DNA of 64,000 nucleotides, from positions 130,161,625 through 130,225,624 of the forward strand of contig CM063284.1 in assembly GCA_032173965.1 (NCBI GenBank), read 5' to 3'. Below, one piece after another: positions 1 through 11,800 of this stretch; position 1 is the stretch's first letter; each line of letters opens with the position of its first letter. The notes beneath the pieces are model-generated. The model saw only the letters and a program-made list of their open reading frames with translations, was not told the origin of the DNA and did no database searches. The DNA comes from Sitta carolinensis. Its lineage: Eukaryota > Chordata > Aves > Passeriformes > Sittidae. The position numbers and the translations under genes are program-made.

Positions 1-209
1 AAAATCTAAAGTAATTAAAAACTTTCTACAGAAACATTCTTGCAGTATCCTTGTGTGCAGGTCTCTTAACAAAATATTGTCCTATTTCAATAGGAAATTG
101 TAATGATGGCAGAACTTATTGCATAGTTTTTTAAAGCTTAGGGAAGAAAGTGGAGTTTTGTAAAGTTCATGGGAATACTTTTTTTTTTTTTTTTTTTTAT
201 CCCCTACAG

Positions 210-266
210 GAACCACTGGTTCTAACTACAATATTGTCACTATTTGTCAAACTTCATAATGTTCGG
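210..266 (+). CDS. INTS8: INTS8 exon (EPLVLTTILSLFVKLHNVR)
   Basis: Nineteen whole codons follow a T-rich tract (179-198) and the acceptor CCCCTACAG. The donor is GTTAGT. The bases to the left (1-209) look like intron. Confidence 0.93.
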
Positions 267-3200
267 GTTAGTATATATCATCAAAGTCTTTCTTGCTTTT
301 CTTGAAATGTTTCTTGTTGTGATTTCTCATGCCATCTTTCTTCTCTTAGGAAGACATTGTGAATGATATTGCAGCAGAACACATTTCTATCTGGCCCTCA
401 TCCATCCCCAAGTAAGATGAAGATGAAAAACACTTCTTTCAAAATATTGTATAGTGATGTGTTTGGGCCCAGTTACTGTTGGTATGATTTGTGTGAATGT
501 AAAGGCATTGCTGCCCCCATTCTGTCTCTGGGAAGATTGGTTTGAGGGCATGGAGAGTTTTGTTCCTAGTGTGATGGTCCTGATGGAGATATGGGAAACA
601 AGAAGGAGGAGAAGAAACAATGGGGTTTTTTAAGATGTGTGAGCTATTGAACTAGTGAACATATTGAACTATATATAACTATGTGAACTATATAATACTT
701 TATTATGAAATCGCTAATATTTTTGAGGTGTGTTTGAATAATAGCCAAAATAGAAAGTAGCAAATGGTATGTATTGATTTATTCTGGCTGGGTTGAACTG
801 TATTTCTCCACTGAAATTTAGAGGCTCTGTGGGATGGGATCTCAGAATCTAGTTTAGTTCTGGCTTTTTGTTTGAGCCTGTGAAGGCTGTATTTGTTCAG
901 TCAGATTTACTGTATTATAACAACACTAGGCTTAGTCAACACAAAATCTTTTCCAGAGTTATTTATGCTTCACACTTAATACAAGGTGCTTTGGACTTGA
1001 ACTAGATGGGAAATCAAATTAGTGGTTAAAAAAACAAAGAAATTTGTAAGAACTATTTTTCTTCCTTTTTTCCTTTAGTCTTCAATCAGTGGACTTTGAA
1101 GCTGTAGCAGTTACAGTAAAAGAGCTGGTCAGCTATGCCTTGACTATCAATGCAAACAACCACTTCTGGTTAATTATTCAGGCAGATATTTATTTTGGTA
1201 AGTGAAATCAGTATCTGTGTTTAATGTGTGTAGAGGTACCTTGCTGCTCTGAGATTTGTTTGACATATCCCTCCTTGTATTTTCTTTTGTGAAAAGAAGT
1301 TTAAGTGATACATGAGGCCAAAATCTTCAGATGCAGTGGTGTAGGCGGATTTGTCTAGGAAGGTGTCTAAGCCCCACAGATAAACTGAGCTTCTGATAGG
1401 TCATGCAGACTTGCTTTTAGAGTAAAGGAGACTTTAACAATTACCCTTAGCTTCACTTTTCTACTTCAGCTGGTCCTTGAGTGGTGTAACTGTGAAAACC
1501 CATGGCACATGAGTGTTTTATAAGTGAATGGAAAGTTGTGAGTAGTGGTTGCTTGTAAATGTGGAGGTCAGCGTCAGTGGAGCAGAAGATGACCAGAGTG
1601 GAGAGGGTCTGTATTTTATATAGGGAAGTATCAAGGGTTTGTAAACGAGGAAACAAGGAAGGGTTTGTAACTGAGGAATAGCTGCGGCTTTGTAAACCCT
1701 CGGTGTGAGAGGGAGGGTCTTAATCCAGTGTTCAGTGCTGTCACATTACATGTGGGAGAGTGGTTCAGGGTTATAAACCTGTTCTTCAGTGTTTATTGCC
1801 TGTACAAAGTGCAGCAGCATCCCAGAAGGAGGACATTTGTGCAGGGAGCCTCAAAGCTGGTACTTGAAAGAACACTGGTTGGAACAGTGCAGTGGTCTGT
1901 ATTTCAGCAGCCGTGGGCAAGCAGGCTGCTGCCTTCTCCACAGCTCAGGAAGGGCCTACTGCGAGTAGAAGTAGTGCTGAGCCAGGAGAGTGCTGTTCTT
2001 CTCACTCCTTCACTACCCCGTGTGTGATAAACTCACCACAGACAAACTTCTTTTCCACTTTAAGGCTGATGGATTCAAGATCAACTACCTGAAAAAATAA
2101 AAAGTAATCCCTAAAAGGCAGAAATTTGTGTTGCTAGTTTCCCTGGTTGTGTAGTTTTCTGTCTAGAACTGTGTAACCACTTTGTGTGTCCATGCTTTTT
2201 AAACAATGAAACACGAGTCATTTTCCCGTAGAATTCAGTTACAAAATATGCATCTGAATAATTCTATGAACAATTGATCTGAGTATTAAGCAACTGCTGT
2301 ATTTACTTTTGAGACTTTATTTTGCTTTTTTCCCTTGGCAGCAACTAATCAGTATTCAGCAGCCCTTCACTATTACCTACAGGCAGGAGCTGTATGCTCG
2401 GACTTCTTTAATAAGATGGTTCCACCAGACGTGTACACAGACCAGGTGAGCTAAAGTGGGATTTACAAAAATCTCTCTTTGGATTCAGTCAGCATCCTGG
2501 TTCTATGCAGAGACAAAACTGTCCAGCACACACACAGTCCTGTAGCATGTGAGGTATTATATCTTGATGCATTTAAGAATACATGGCCTCATCGGTCCTT
2601 TTTCTTTTTTGGCTTGTTGCTTGAAAGCCATAGATATGAGACTTCTCTTTTGCTGAATCACAGAAGGCTTAGAGCCTGCAGAGCTCTGTGCTGAGAAAGC
2701 ACTGTGGGACACCACTGGAGTAGAGAGCAAATGGAAGAGTCCAGAGCAGTCACTGTGTGTTGTGACCACCCCTGGCTTGTCCCTGCAGAGCCATGCCATG
2801 CTGGGCAGGGCTGGGGGCCAGACCCGCTCAGGACTGTGCAGCAGCCCTGCCTCACCAGCAGTGCTCACCTGAGCTCCAGCTGCTGAGAACATCTGGCTCC
2901 TACTGTGATGGAAATTCTGTATAGTGATGAAGGCTCAGTTTATCAGTGGATGGTCTAAAGCCTAGGAGTTTTTAAAGGGTAGAAGAATGTAGATAGCTAT
3001 TTAGCTGGTCCTTTGAATTAAAAAAGAAAATAATAAAAATTGCAGTTTGTGTTCCAAAACAAGCATTTCAGAATGTGTTTTGTTTTTAACCTTTCTGTAG
3101 GTGATATAAAAAGAATGATCAAGTGTTGCTCTTTACTCAATTGTCACACCCAGGTAAGAGGTGAAACGTGGCGTTAACTAAAACATTTGTTTATAAATAT

Positions 3201-4505
3201 TTATATAGGGGATAACTTTAAAACACTGAATTCAACTTCCCTTGGAAATGCAATCTGCAGTAGAGTAGGTTTTGTTACCTTTGCTTCTAGGACAGTTCTA
3301 GGACTAAAATTAATGTGTAAATAAACACTTGGAAATGTAAAAAGTAGAAATAGTCTGGGGGTGTTTTGTCTTACTTTTCTCTGATAATATAATTTCATTT
3401 TTTTAGAGAGAAGGTATCTGTGGGGTGGTGTTGGGAACCTGGCCTTGTTTTTCATAACTGCAGGTGCCATTGCTGTTCCCTGGGTTCAGTCATTCTCCAA
3501 GAAACTACAAAGCTTGTATTTGGCTCTGCTTTAAAAGCTCTTAAAGGCATGTGGAAACCTGGAATCCAAGTCAGTCCCTTCTGATCTGAGTAAATCCCTT
3601 CTTCTTTTAGCTGTTGATATCAGAATGATCTGTGTTCAGGCACTCAGAACTTGCTTGCCCTGGAAGCAAGGTCTAGAAAAGGAGTGGAATGAACAAGGAA
3701 TGTATGGAAGGTTTGTTTGTGGGCAATTAAGGCTGTCAGAATCACTGTGATTCTCTCCTTACAGGTAGCTATTTTGTGCCAGTTCCTCAGAGAAGTAGAC
3801 TATAAAACTGCTTTTAAGGCACTGCAGGAACAGAACAGGTAAAGGTTACAACAAAGTTTATAGATGCTTAAACACAGTCTGTGACTGTGTCAGTTAACCT
3901 GCCTTGTCTTTCAGTCATGATGCCATGGATTCTTACTATGAATACATCTGGGATGTCACCATCTTAGAGTACTTGACATGTATCCTTTTGCTGGAATACC
4001 ACACATACTGGATGTTCACAGCTGGGAAGTGTCCATTACCTACCTAAGTGACTTTTCTTGACTTGCCCTCAGATCTCCACCACAAAAGAGGAGAGACAGA
4101 TAAGCGGCAGATAGCAGTAAGTTAATGCAGGGTGCTGGGATTTCTTTAGAGACTCTTTGTTATTGAAGTCACCTCTGAAAAGGTGGTTTCAATTCCAGTT
4201 TTAATTTTGTCATACAATTCAATTCTCTTAGAACCTGGGTGCTTATGTAAAGTTGTGGCTGTAGGGGTGGGGTGGTAGGGCATATTGCAGAGATAAATCA
4301 CCTATGGAACAAGTGCTGAAAATGCCTTGAAATGAAACAGCTCTACAGGAAGGTCGCTTACTGGTTGTGTCTACTCTTTTGTTTCAAGATTAAAGCCATT
4401 GGCCAGACAGAGCTGAATGCCAGCAATCCTGAGGAAGTCCTACAGCTTGCTGCACAGAGAAGGAAAAAGAAGTTTCTTCAAGCAATGGCAAAACTTTACT
4501 TTTAG
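210..4505 (+). CDS. INTS8: Integrator complex subunit 8, C-terminal part (nine exons)
   Basis: INTS8 is a subunit of the nuclear Integrator complex, which works with RNA polymerase II to process snRNA 3' ends and attenuate transcription. Nine consecutive exons are visible at 210-266, 350-411, 1079-1197, 2342-2445, 3101-3153, 3765-3838, 3915-3979, 4073-4116 and 4389-4505. Each is flanked by AG and GT, and phases match across all junctions. Together they encode about the last 230 residues of a protein of roughly 995 aa in human. Recognisable stretches include LTTILSLFVKLHNVR, NQYSAALHYYLQAGAVCSDF, AMDSYYEYIWDVTILEYL and the C-terminus QAMAKLYF. The N-terminal part lies left of the window. The exon at 3101 carries two extra bases that break the frame (see findings). 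The gene is convergent with CCNE2, as in human. Confidence 0.96.
350..411 (+). CDS. INTS8: INTS8 exon (EDIVNDIAAEHISIWPSSIP)
   Basis: Acceptor TTCTCTTAG, donor GTAAGA. The exon ends two bases into an Asn codon that the next exon completes with T. Confidence 0.94.
1079..1197 (+). CDS. INTS8: INTS8 exon (LQSVDFEAVAVTVKELV...)
   Basis: Acceptor TCCTTTAG, donor GTAAGTG. 119 bases, ending with the first base of an Ala codon (IYF-A). Confidence 0.95.
2342..2445 (+). CDS. INTS8: INTS8 exon (TNQYSAALHYYLQAGAV...)
   Basis: Acceptor CCCTTGGCAG, donor GTGAGC. 104 bases, ending in whole codons at VYTDQ. Confidence 0.95.
3101..3153 (+). CDS. INTS8: INTS8 exon with a 2-base gain (IKRMIKCCSLLNCHTQ)
   Basis: Acceptor CTTTCTGTAG, donor GTAAGAG. 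The conserved peptide KRMIKCCSLLNCHTQ is readable, but the exon is 53 bases instead of the 51 expected for 17 codons. The first bases read GTG ATA TAA, where GTG ATA AAA is expected, so an extra AT sits at about 3105-3107. From the upstream frame the reading meets TAA at 3107. Confidence 0.9.
3765..3838 (+). CDS. INTS8: INTS8 exon (VAILCQFLREVDYKTAFK...)
   Basis: Acceptor CTCCTTACAG, donor GTAAAG. 74 bases, ending AG of a Ser codon. Confidence 0.95.
3915..3979 (+). CDS. INTS8: INTS8 exon (HDAMDSYYEYIWDVTILEYLT)
   Basis: Acceptor TGTCTTTCAG, donor GTATCC. 65 bases; the first base completes Ser and the last base begins Tyr. Confidence 0.95.
4073..4116 (+). CDS. INTS8: INTS8 exon (LHHKRGETDKRQIA)
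   Basis: Acceptor TTGCCCTCAG, donor GTAAGT. 44 bases; it lies only 93 bases after the previous exon. Confidence 0.95.
4389..4505 (+). CDS. INTS8: INTS8 terminal coding exon
   Basis: Acceptor TTTGTTTCAAG. Encodes IKAIGQTELNASNPEEVLQL onward and ends MAKLYF with TAG at 4503-4505. Confidence 0.96.
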   Translation: MKAIGQTELNASNPEEVLQLAAQRRKKKFLQAMAKLYF

Positions 4506-4564
4506 GCTAATGCTGGAAGCCTATTACAAAATGTGTAAAAGTGAAAAAAAAAATCTTTCAAGAC

Positions 4565-4570
4565 TTTATT
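4565..4570 (-). terminator. CCNE2: CCNE2 distal polyadenylation signal AATAAA
   Basis: TTTATT on the plus strand reads AATAAA on the CCNE2 strand. It lies inside the INTS8 3' UTR. Confidence 0.5.
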
Positions 4571-4649
4571 ATTTTTTAAAATTCATTTAAAGTTTTGTAC
4601 AACATTTACAGTCTAATATCTTTCTTCTCAGAAATAGATGAAATCTTAA

Positions 4650-4655
4650 AATAAA
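4650..4655 (+). terminator. INTS8: INTS8 polyadenylation signal AATAAA
   Basis: Canonical AATAAA 145 bases after the INTS8 stop codon, in an AT-rich 3' flank. Confidence 0.65.
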
Positions 4656-5764
4656 CCCCATCTTTTTACAAACTGTACAGAAGGCTGGAAGCAACTGCAG
4701 CTAGTTCCATAATGGCTTGTTAGAAGAAGAAATGAATTCAAGTTTGTAACGTTGGTGTGAGCGTAATGTGGATGTGGGTGGCACTTGATGCTCTAGTGCA
4801 GCTTCGTGGGCTGCTCAGTGTCATCTAACACTTGTCCCTGGATGTGTGGCACAGATAGGAGCATCATGAAAGAAGGAGGAGGACTGATACCCTTCTTTCC
4901 CAGTACTGCCCTTCATCACAGAAGTGACTCAGAGGTAGTGAATATTCCAAGGAAAACACAGTAGTTAATGCTGTTTTATAAACACTGATAACATACAGCT
5001 CCACAGTTTAAAATACTGTTCCTATGACGTAAGTGGTTGTAGAGTACCTGCAGTTCCCTTTATTCCATACCTTCTCCAGTTTTCATGCTGTTCTTTCTTG
5101 TTGCAAGTCTGTGGCTGGGGCCTGTACTTCTTCCAGTTAGGATTACTGCAGAAGCAGGTTCTTTGCTGGTACTCTTACCTGAGGTCAGTGATACACTAAA
5201 ACTGAAGTTTATGGCAGGCCTAAAGGACCTTAAATTCATCAGCCTCCTGTGGAGCTAGGATTTGATACAAGGCTGGCTGCACTGTCCTGCACACACAGTG
5301 GTTTCAGAGATTTGAACTGCTTACCCACGGGCCTCTGTAATACTGCACCTGACACGAGTGAGCTCTGACCTTACCAGGAATACAAAAACGGTCAAGAAGA
5401 GGTAACACGTACAAGCTGTCAATATTCTGCTCATCTAACCCAAATTAAAGCAAGTCTATGATGTAAGCTGAGAGGACAAATCTTGCCACACAGCCCTGTT
5501 AAAAATGTTCTTGAAAGTCATAAGTTAAGAATTCAGTTCTCACCATTAAGACACGTCAGAAGGGACCAAAGTGGTCCAGGCTCTTGTGATAGCAGGGCAC
5601 AGTGCTCAGCTGAGCGCTTTTTGTCAAGTCTGTAGGAGGATTCTGGTCTCTGTTTCCATCTGCTGTGTCTTTTACTGCCCAAGAGTGTGAGTCACCTTTA
5701 GTGTGGTCTTGTTCTGAAGCACCAAGTCCTGTTTATGAATCTGTTCATGACAACTGACTGCATT

Positions 5765-5866
5765 TCATTTCTTCTCTGTGCTTTTGGGAGGGGTTATTAT
5801 TCCTCCTGTTGACACAGGTGATAACTGCCCTGGGGCAGTAGACACTACACCACTGTTCACTTCTTC
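5765..5866 (-). CDS. CCNE2: CCNE2 last exon, C-terminal degron
   Basis: Encodes [20 protein letters not shown] then [13 protein letters not shown] and TGA (5767-5765). Acceptor is CCCCAAAACACAG. The motif ITPPKS corresponds to the cyclin E phosphodegron recognised by FBXW7 (family knowledge). Confidence 0.93.
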   Translation of the reverse strand, partial: EEVNSGVVSTAPGQLSPVSTGGIITPPKSTEKK

Positions 5867-8800
5867 CTGTGTTTTGGGGAAAAGAAGACAACAGTTAGTA
5901 CCTGTGACAAGGTCTTCTTTTCTGTGGCAGTAGGAGGCAGCAGTGCTTCCTCACACCACTCATATAATTCAAGCGCTCCAGGGTCAGGATTCTGAGAAAA
6001 CTAAAGTGATATTTCATAAAAAAGTGAAGATTATTTTCTTACAAACACATCTCCAATACTAGTCATGCAAGTGTTGGCTTATGGCCTGTGATTGTTAGGG
6101 TAAATCACATATTGTTTATAGCATCACTGGTGGTTGGGCACTCACTGAGGTGAGCAGGGAGGTGCTTTGGCCACTCACAGCTGCCTCAGGACAAGGGATG
6201 TGTCATGAACTTTCAGCTGCCCAAACTGCACATCCACAAACCGCTTACCAGCATGTCCAGATAATTTGTGTGGGTCTGGATATTGTGTCGATCTTCCGCT
6301 GCAACCTTCTTAAAGTTCTTCAGCTTCACAGGGACCTTTTTTGCCACATTCACAAAAGGAACCATCCATTGTACACACTCTGAAATGCTGTCCCAATCTA
6401 GGCCTAAAGGGTAGAACACAGGAATATATTTAGAAGTCGTGAAGGAGTTACACAGTGTCCCAGTATGGCCATGAGTTAAAAACAGTAATACTGCAAATAA
6501 AAATTCAGAAACATCCTCCCAGAAACAGCCAACATTTCCATATGCTTGTTACTTAAAAGGATGTTGGCTAAGGAGGGTGAATGGAGGTCACAAGGGTTGT
6601 TTTTGCTTTCCAGGGGAGGCTGAAGTGACTTGTGGCTTGAACACAAGATTGTGGGTCATGCTATAAAAACATACACTGGGTGCTGCTTACAGACATGCAC
6701 AACTGCTTGAAAACCACATTTCGGGATAAAATGTGGCCAGATATATAGCTAATGATTCCCCAAACACCTGGAAGTCATGGAGCAAATATTAGTCCAAAAG
6801 CAAGAATTATGAATGTTTTAATTCCTGAGCAAAAGCTGCACTGCAGAAGGTGTTTCCTTCTTTTGAGTCTTTCTAATATCTGGAATAGTGGTAGGAAGTG
6901 AAAATAGAAGGAAAAAGAAACCCATGGAACAAATTTTAGTGTCCATGTAGGTTTTGGGCTTTGGCAGTTTGGTAAACCAATACCCTCTCTTAAGCAGATT
7001 TTGGACTTCTGGAATTCCCTTCCTAACAAGGCCAAGCTTTACAGAGGCATCTTACCTGAAGCTTTCTTAACTATTTCGATTGAGGTATAGTGGCAGAGTG
7101 CTGCAGCAGCTAGTGTTCTGTACTGGAAGTCCAAAGAATTCACATCCAGAATACACAGGTCTAAAAGCTGAGAACATGCAGAGTAACAAATTTTAACAAG
7201 CTGATACTTTAGCATGATCCTGTCTCAGAGAGGGCTGTGCTACAGGAGCCCTCCCTCCTACAGCCTCTGCCCCAGAATGGGGCTGAGCTCCAGGAAGGTA
7301 CTGTCATAAATTTAAATACTAGCTAGTGCAGGATTTACACCACTGAGCTGCCCAGCTTCAGTAAGCCTCTCTGAGGTTGGGCTCAACACATGCTGATACA
7401 AACTGAACCACAGCCCTTCAAAATAGTCAAAACACTCCCCAGGCTGCCTTCTTGGCAAGTACACAAAAACACTGTTAGGGCCAACACAGGTAAAAACAGC
7501 CTAGAGTCTGAAATTATCCACCTTCCTCTCAGAGCTGACAGTGCTGTTTACAGAATGCTGGAGTGCACAGTGATTAAAGAAATAAAATGGATTTTTTTAT
7601 TTTTCCAGCATACAGGAAGGTCTTTAAGTATGTGAAAGCAGGGAGACAAGAAACACAGAGGTACTTATCCCCAAAACTGAATTTCTTTGGTGGAGTCAAA
7701 CTTGCACGTCCTTAACAAAGTAACAGGCGAGTGGAAACAAGGGAAGACTTAAAACAAAGTGGCTTTCAGGGTGTAAATGTTCAAGTAGTGCTTGTCATTA
7801 CCCAAGAACCATTTTCCAACAGTTTACTACCTACCTGAGCTATTTGAATGAATTTTTCCTGAGAATACTGAGGTAGTAGCACTTTAGGAACATCCTTCAG
7901 AGCATCCACTTGAAGATAGAGGTTTAGCCAAGAGACAATTGTCACTGGACAGAGTTCCCATTTTAAAGCCTGCAAATATTTAACAAACAGTTAAGTGCCT
8001 TAAACAACTCAAGGATAGTTTTGTGCTCTGATTTCTTCCTACACCTCTCCTGATTATTGCACATATCCTTAAAAGACCCTAAAACTTATTTACAATTTCA
8101 AGTACAAATATTCTTTTTAGGTTGCATTCTCACTGCTTTTTGAAAAGGCTGTGCTAGGATCAGCACAAGTCTGTGTCCTTTTACCTGTGCAGTATTCTCC
8201 ATTCAGAAGCTGGGAAATTAAAATTATTTCCTCAAGCTTTTGGGCTAGCTGTGTGAACTTGCAGCTCACATCTATAAAGGAAAAATAAATGTATAGAGTC
8301 CTGTGCTGGTAAAGATGGACCCTTTCCAACATGAGGAGCACTGAGCAGTGTGAGGTCTTTGCCTGTCTCTCCAGAAGCCCCTCTTCCTGGACAGTAAGGG
8401 ATGGTGGCAAGTGCGGTACATTACAGTGACAGCCTTCCAGCTTGCCTGTGCCTGGCTGCACTGTTGAGAGCTTTTGCATTCACACAAGCATAAAAAACTG
8501 CCCTTTTCTACTAGTCAGGGACTGCATCCCAGCCAAGGTGTCAAAGGTCTGCTGCACACACAACAAGGGCTTCACTACTGTTCAGAAACAGGGACAGGTT
8601 CCTTTTTCTAAGCAAAAAAGTGACATTAAAACACATGGCTCAGGAGGAGAGTCTTTCACAAACACAGCAAATTATTACCTTTAACATAATAAGTTCCATT
8701 CTTACAATATCATCTTCACTGCAAGCACCATCAGTGACATAAGCGAATTCCTGTATTTTAGGAGCGTAGATTTCCTTTAAAGGAAAATGAAGATGAGTGT

Positions 8801-11800
8801 ATCTTACAGGTCTAAGAAAGGTTGAGAAGATACTGGGAAATACTTTTCTGTCCATATTGACATGTTAACATTTCTTATGCTACAACAGTGACTTTTTCAT
8901 TATATGAACAGACATGAAACTTACAGGGTAAGGAGATAACATATAAACTAATTGGGTTTTAGTATCTGTAGTATAATGAAATTGACTTATTGCAACTCTT
9001 TATGCTTCTGGGGAAATAAATGCTGACCAAGCAATCAGAACACCCTTTCATTTATAAATCTTCCTACTCAGCCATTCCAATGCTGTAAAACATACATCAT
9101 CCCAATTCTCCTACAGATGGCTGGCTGGTACAAGTTACCTGCAATGTCAGTGCTGATGTAATCACATAAATTAAAAAAAAAAAAAAAAAAAGAAAATCCC
9201 ACAACCAGCCACTCTGTCAAAATCCATGATGCAGAGATGGCTAAGGAAATTTGCTAAGCCAGTAATGCCAGCTGGGGCCAAGCATAGTTTGGATAGTTTG
9301 GTGTGTAAGAAGAACAGAGCTTTCCAGCAAAACTGCTTCCCTACCAGCTGGTTCTGCCCCCACCATGGCCCCACACACTTCCTTAGGACAGGTGATTGCT
9401 TGTAGTGCACAACCATGCTTTGGGAACCACATGAGCTCTGGGGATTCCAGGATAACAACTTGATTCCAAGATTTCCAAGATTTCCAAGATAGCCCACTAT
9501 GCATTATCCAAAAGTATTATCTTGGCCCATGGATGTAGCACACAATGGTATCACCATCGCTGCACTTGAGACTCACACTCCACTAAATGGAGGATATCAT
9601 AAGGATATCAGCCTGATGTAAACCCAGCTTAAGACTTAGGCTTGGTTTTGTTCAAGTCCCACACCCATTCCTGAGATTGTTTGCCAACTGTTGTATATTT
9701 GGAAAAAGACAAGACAAAACAAAACTACTTCTAGCACATTTGCATGCCTTTTAAGTTTATGTGGTCTCCTTCCCTGCTGCTGGAGAAAGGGAGGACAAAA
9801 TCTACTCTCCAAGAGACTAACAAATGCACAATTGAAGAAAGATAAAAAAGTTTCCCCTTCTGACCTTCAGTGTTGCACACACCAAGTTTAAAAGATTCAG
9901 GCAAGAAATAATTGTTATCACTGTCTTTTTAGTTACTCCAAATTCAATATCTTCCTCCCTGTAACAGAGCTTCTTACCTCAAGTTTGGAGGCAATAAATA
10001 ATGAGGTAATTCCTATGAGCTGAAGCATGCTCTTGTTAATGTTCTTTTGTGTCAACATGAATCTATCAAAGAAGTCTTGAGCTAGGTAGAAGGTTTCCCG
10101 GTGGAGTGCATACACCTCGCACACCTACAACGGGGAAAAAAAAATTCAGTTTTCTGTTATAAAATTCTGTGTATACACATTGGAGTATTCAAGCTTTAAC
10201 AGCAAAATGCAGGTTCATCTTTTGTACACACAAAGCTTTGCATACCAAGGTATGGTAGGATGCAGTGGTTAGCATGGGATTGGAAAAAGTATTTCCCATG
10301 CTCCCACCTACATGTGAATTGCCTAGGATGTACTACCAGACTTTCAAAAAAAATACTTTTTCCAAATTAAATAGCAACCATTTTTCCACTGAAAGAAGAA
10401 AGCCTGTTGAGGGAGGGAAAAAAAAACAACAAAACAGCAACACCTACACATACACACACTTATTACCTTGATTAAGAATACTCTCAAGCCTTAAGCTGAA
10501 GTCAAATCCTCACTGAATTCCCAGCAGGTCTGTCGGGCAGAACCACTAAAAAAATAAGTCTTTGGCTCTACAGCAAAGAAGCCTGGAAGCTCCTGCTGGA
10601 GGGGGCTCTGCTGGCAGGCCGGGAGCACTGCCTGCAGCCCCTCAGGCACACCAACAGCCTCACTAAGCAGGAACAAAACTGCAGGAGCCGCCATCTGCTC
10701 CATCCCATTGCTGGTTTCCCTGGCAGGGAGAACTTTTAATACTGGCATTGTATCGAAGTGTTTCAAATGCCAGTTCAACAAAAAGAGAAAGGAGAGTGCC
10801 CAGACCTGGAGATCATAGGGAGAGCCCTGCTTTTTCATCTACTCTCTAATTGAATTGGGAGGGGCTACCACATATCCAGCTCATCTGCAACTCCATACAT
10901 TTCACAACTAAAAAGCAGTTAGATATTTATTAATTACTGAAAATCTACATGCAGTAAAGAACAAGAAATGAAAAGAATATCCAAGAAATAGATCCCAGCC
11001 ACTTCATTATTCTACTTGGATACAAAGTCAGAATAAAATCTCACTGCTACTATAAGCTATTTCCCAAGATAAAGTTCAAAGCTCATTTGCAAATTAAAGC
11101 CCTTCCTGACCACCAAAAATGCAACTGATTGGCAGAAATAGCACAGCCCCACTCTTTTGAGACCTGATATACTTGCCTGATAATTGATGTGTTACTCTGA
11201 ACTAAAACTGTATAGACCAGGCCCACCCATAAATAAATGGCAGAGTTTCTATAGAAGCGTAGTTCCCAAACATAATAACACTTGGTCAAGTTAAGCAGTA
11301 TCTGTTATAATGTTACAGAAGAGTGTTAGGAACTACTGAAGAGGTCTCAAAGTTGCTGGGATTTAAATCCACTGCGGCATACAGAACTACTGAGCTGGAC
11401 AAAAGCAACGCCCTTGTTGATATTTTTGTTTAGAAATTAGATTATTTCCTGATTCAAGATTTTTTTAAAAAGCAACAAATGAATTTAATGGTGATATATA
11501 AATTTCACATTGGAGGAACTAGTGAAGCATACAATCAGAACAGATTTTTTATTCAGAGCATATTAAAAAAAAAAAACAACTTTCATTTTTCTAGAAATTC
11601 CTTGATAATATGATTTATGTGTAACTTTTTCACAAAAGAAGCTGTCTATATCAAGAACCTTTACCTGTCAGCCATTGATATATTCTGCTCTCTTCATACA
11701 ATAATATTGAAAATTCACTATGAAATCAAAAATATAGCATCATGGGCTGACACTTAAGAGCTCTTGACATGGCCAGGGTCATAAATCCTCAATACAGACA

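Larger units (their letters stand above)
4506..4670 (+). other. INTS8: INTS8 3' UTR (approximate)
   Basis: This is the sequence after the TAG up to about 15-20 bases past the first good AATAAA at 4650. The exact cleavage site cannot be seen. Confidence 0.6.
4545..5764 (-). other. CCNE2: CCNE2 3' UTR (approximate)
   Basis: This region lies downstream of the CCNE2 stop on the minus strand and has no other gene. The minus-strand AATAAA at 4570-4565 would give a 3' UTR of about 1.2 kb; a second AATAAA near 5063-5058 would give a shorter form. If the distal signal is used, the transcript overlaps the INTS8 3' end tail to tail by about 100 bases. Confidence 0.6.

Noticed and set aside
5902..5991. 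A 90-base in-frame cassette exon of CCNE2 between the last two exons
   Set aside because: It has AG and GT borders and is open, but only 35 bases separate it from the last exon, too short for a normal intron. Only the alternative-acceptor reading is kept as a finding.
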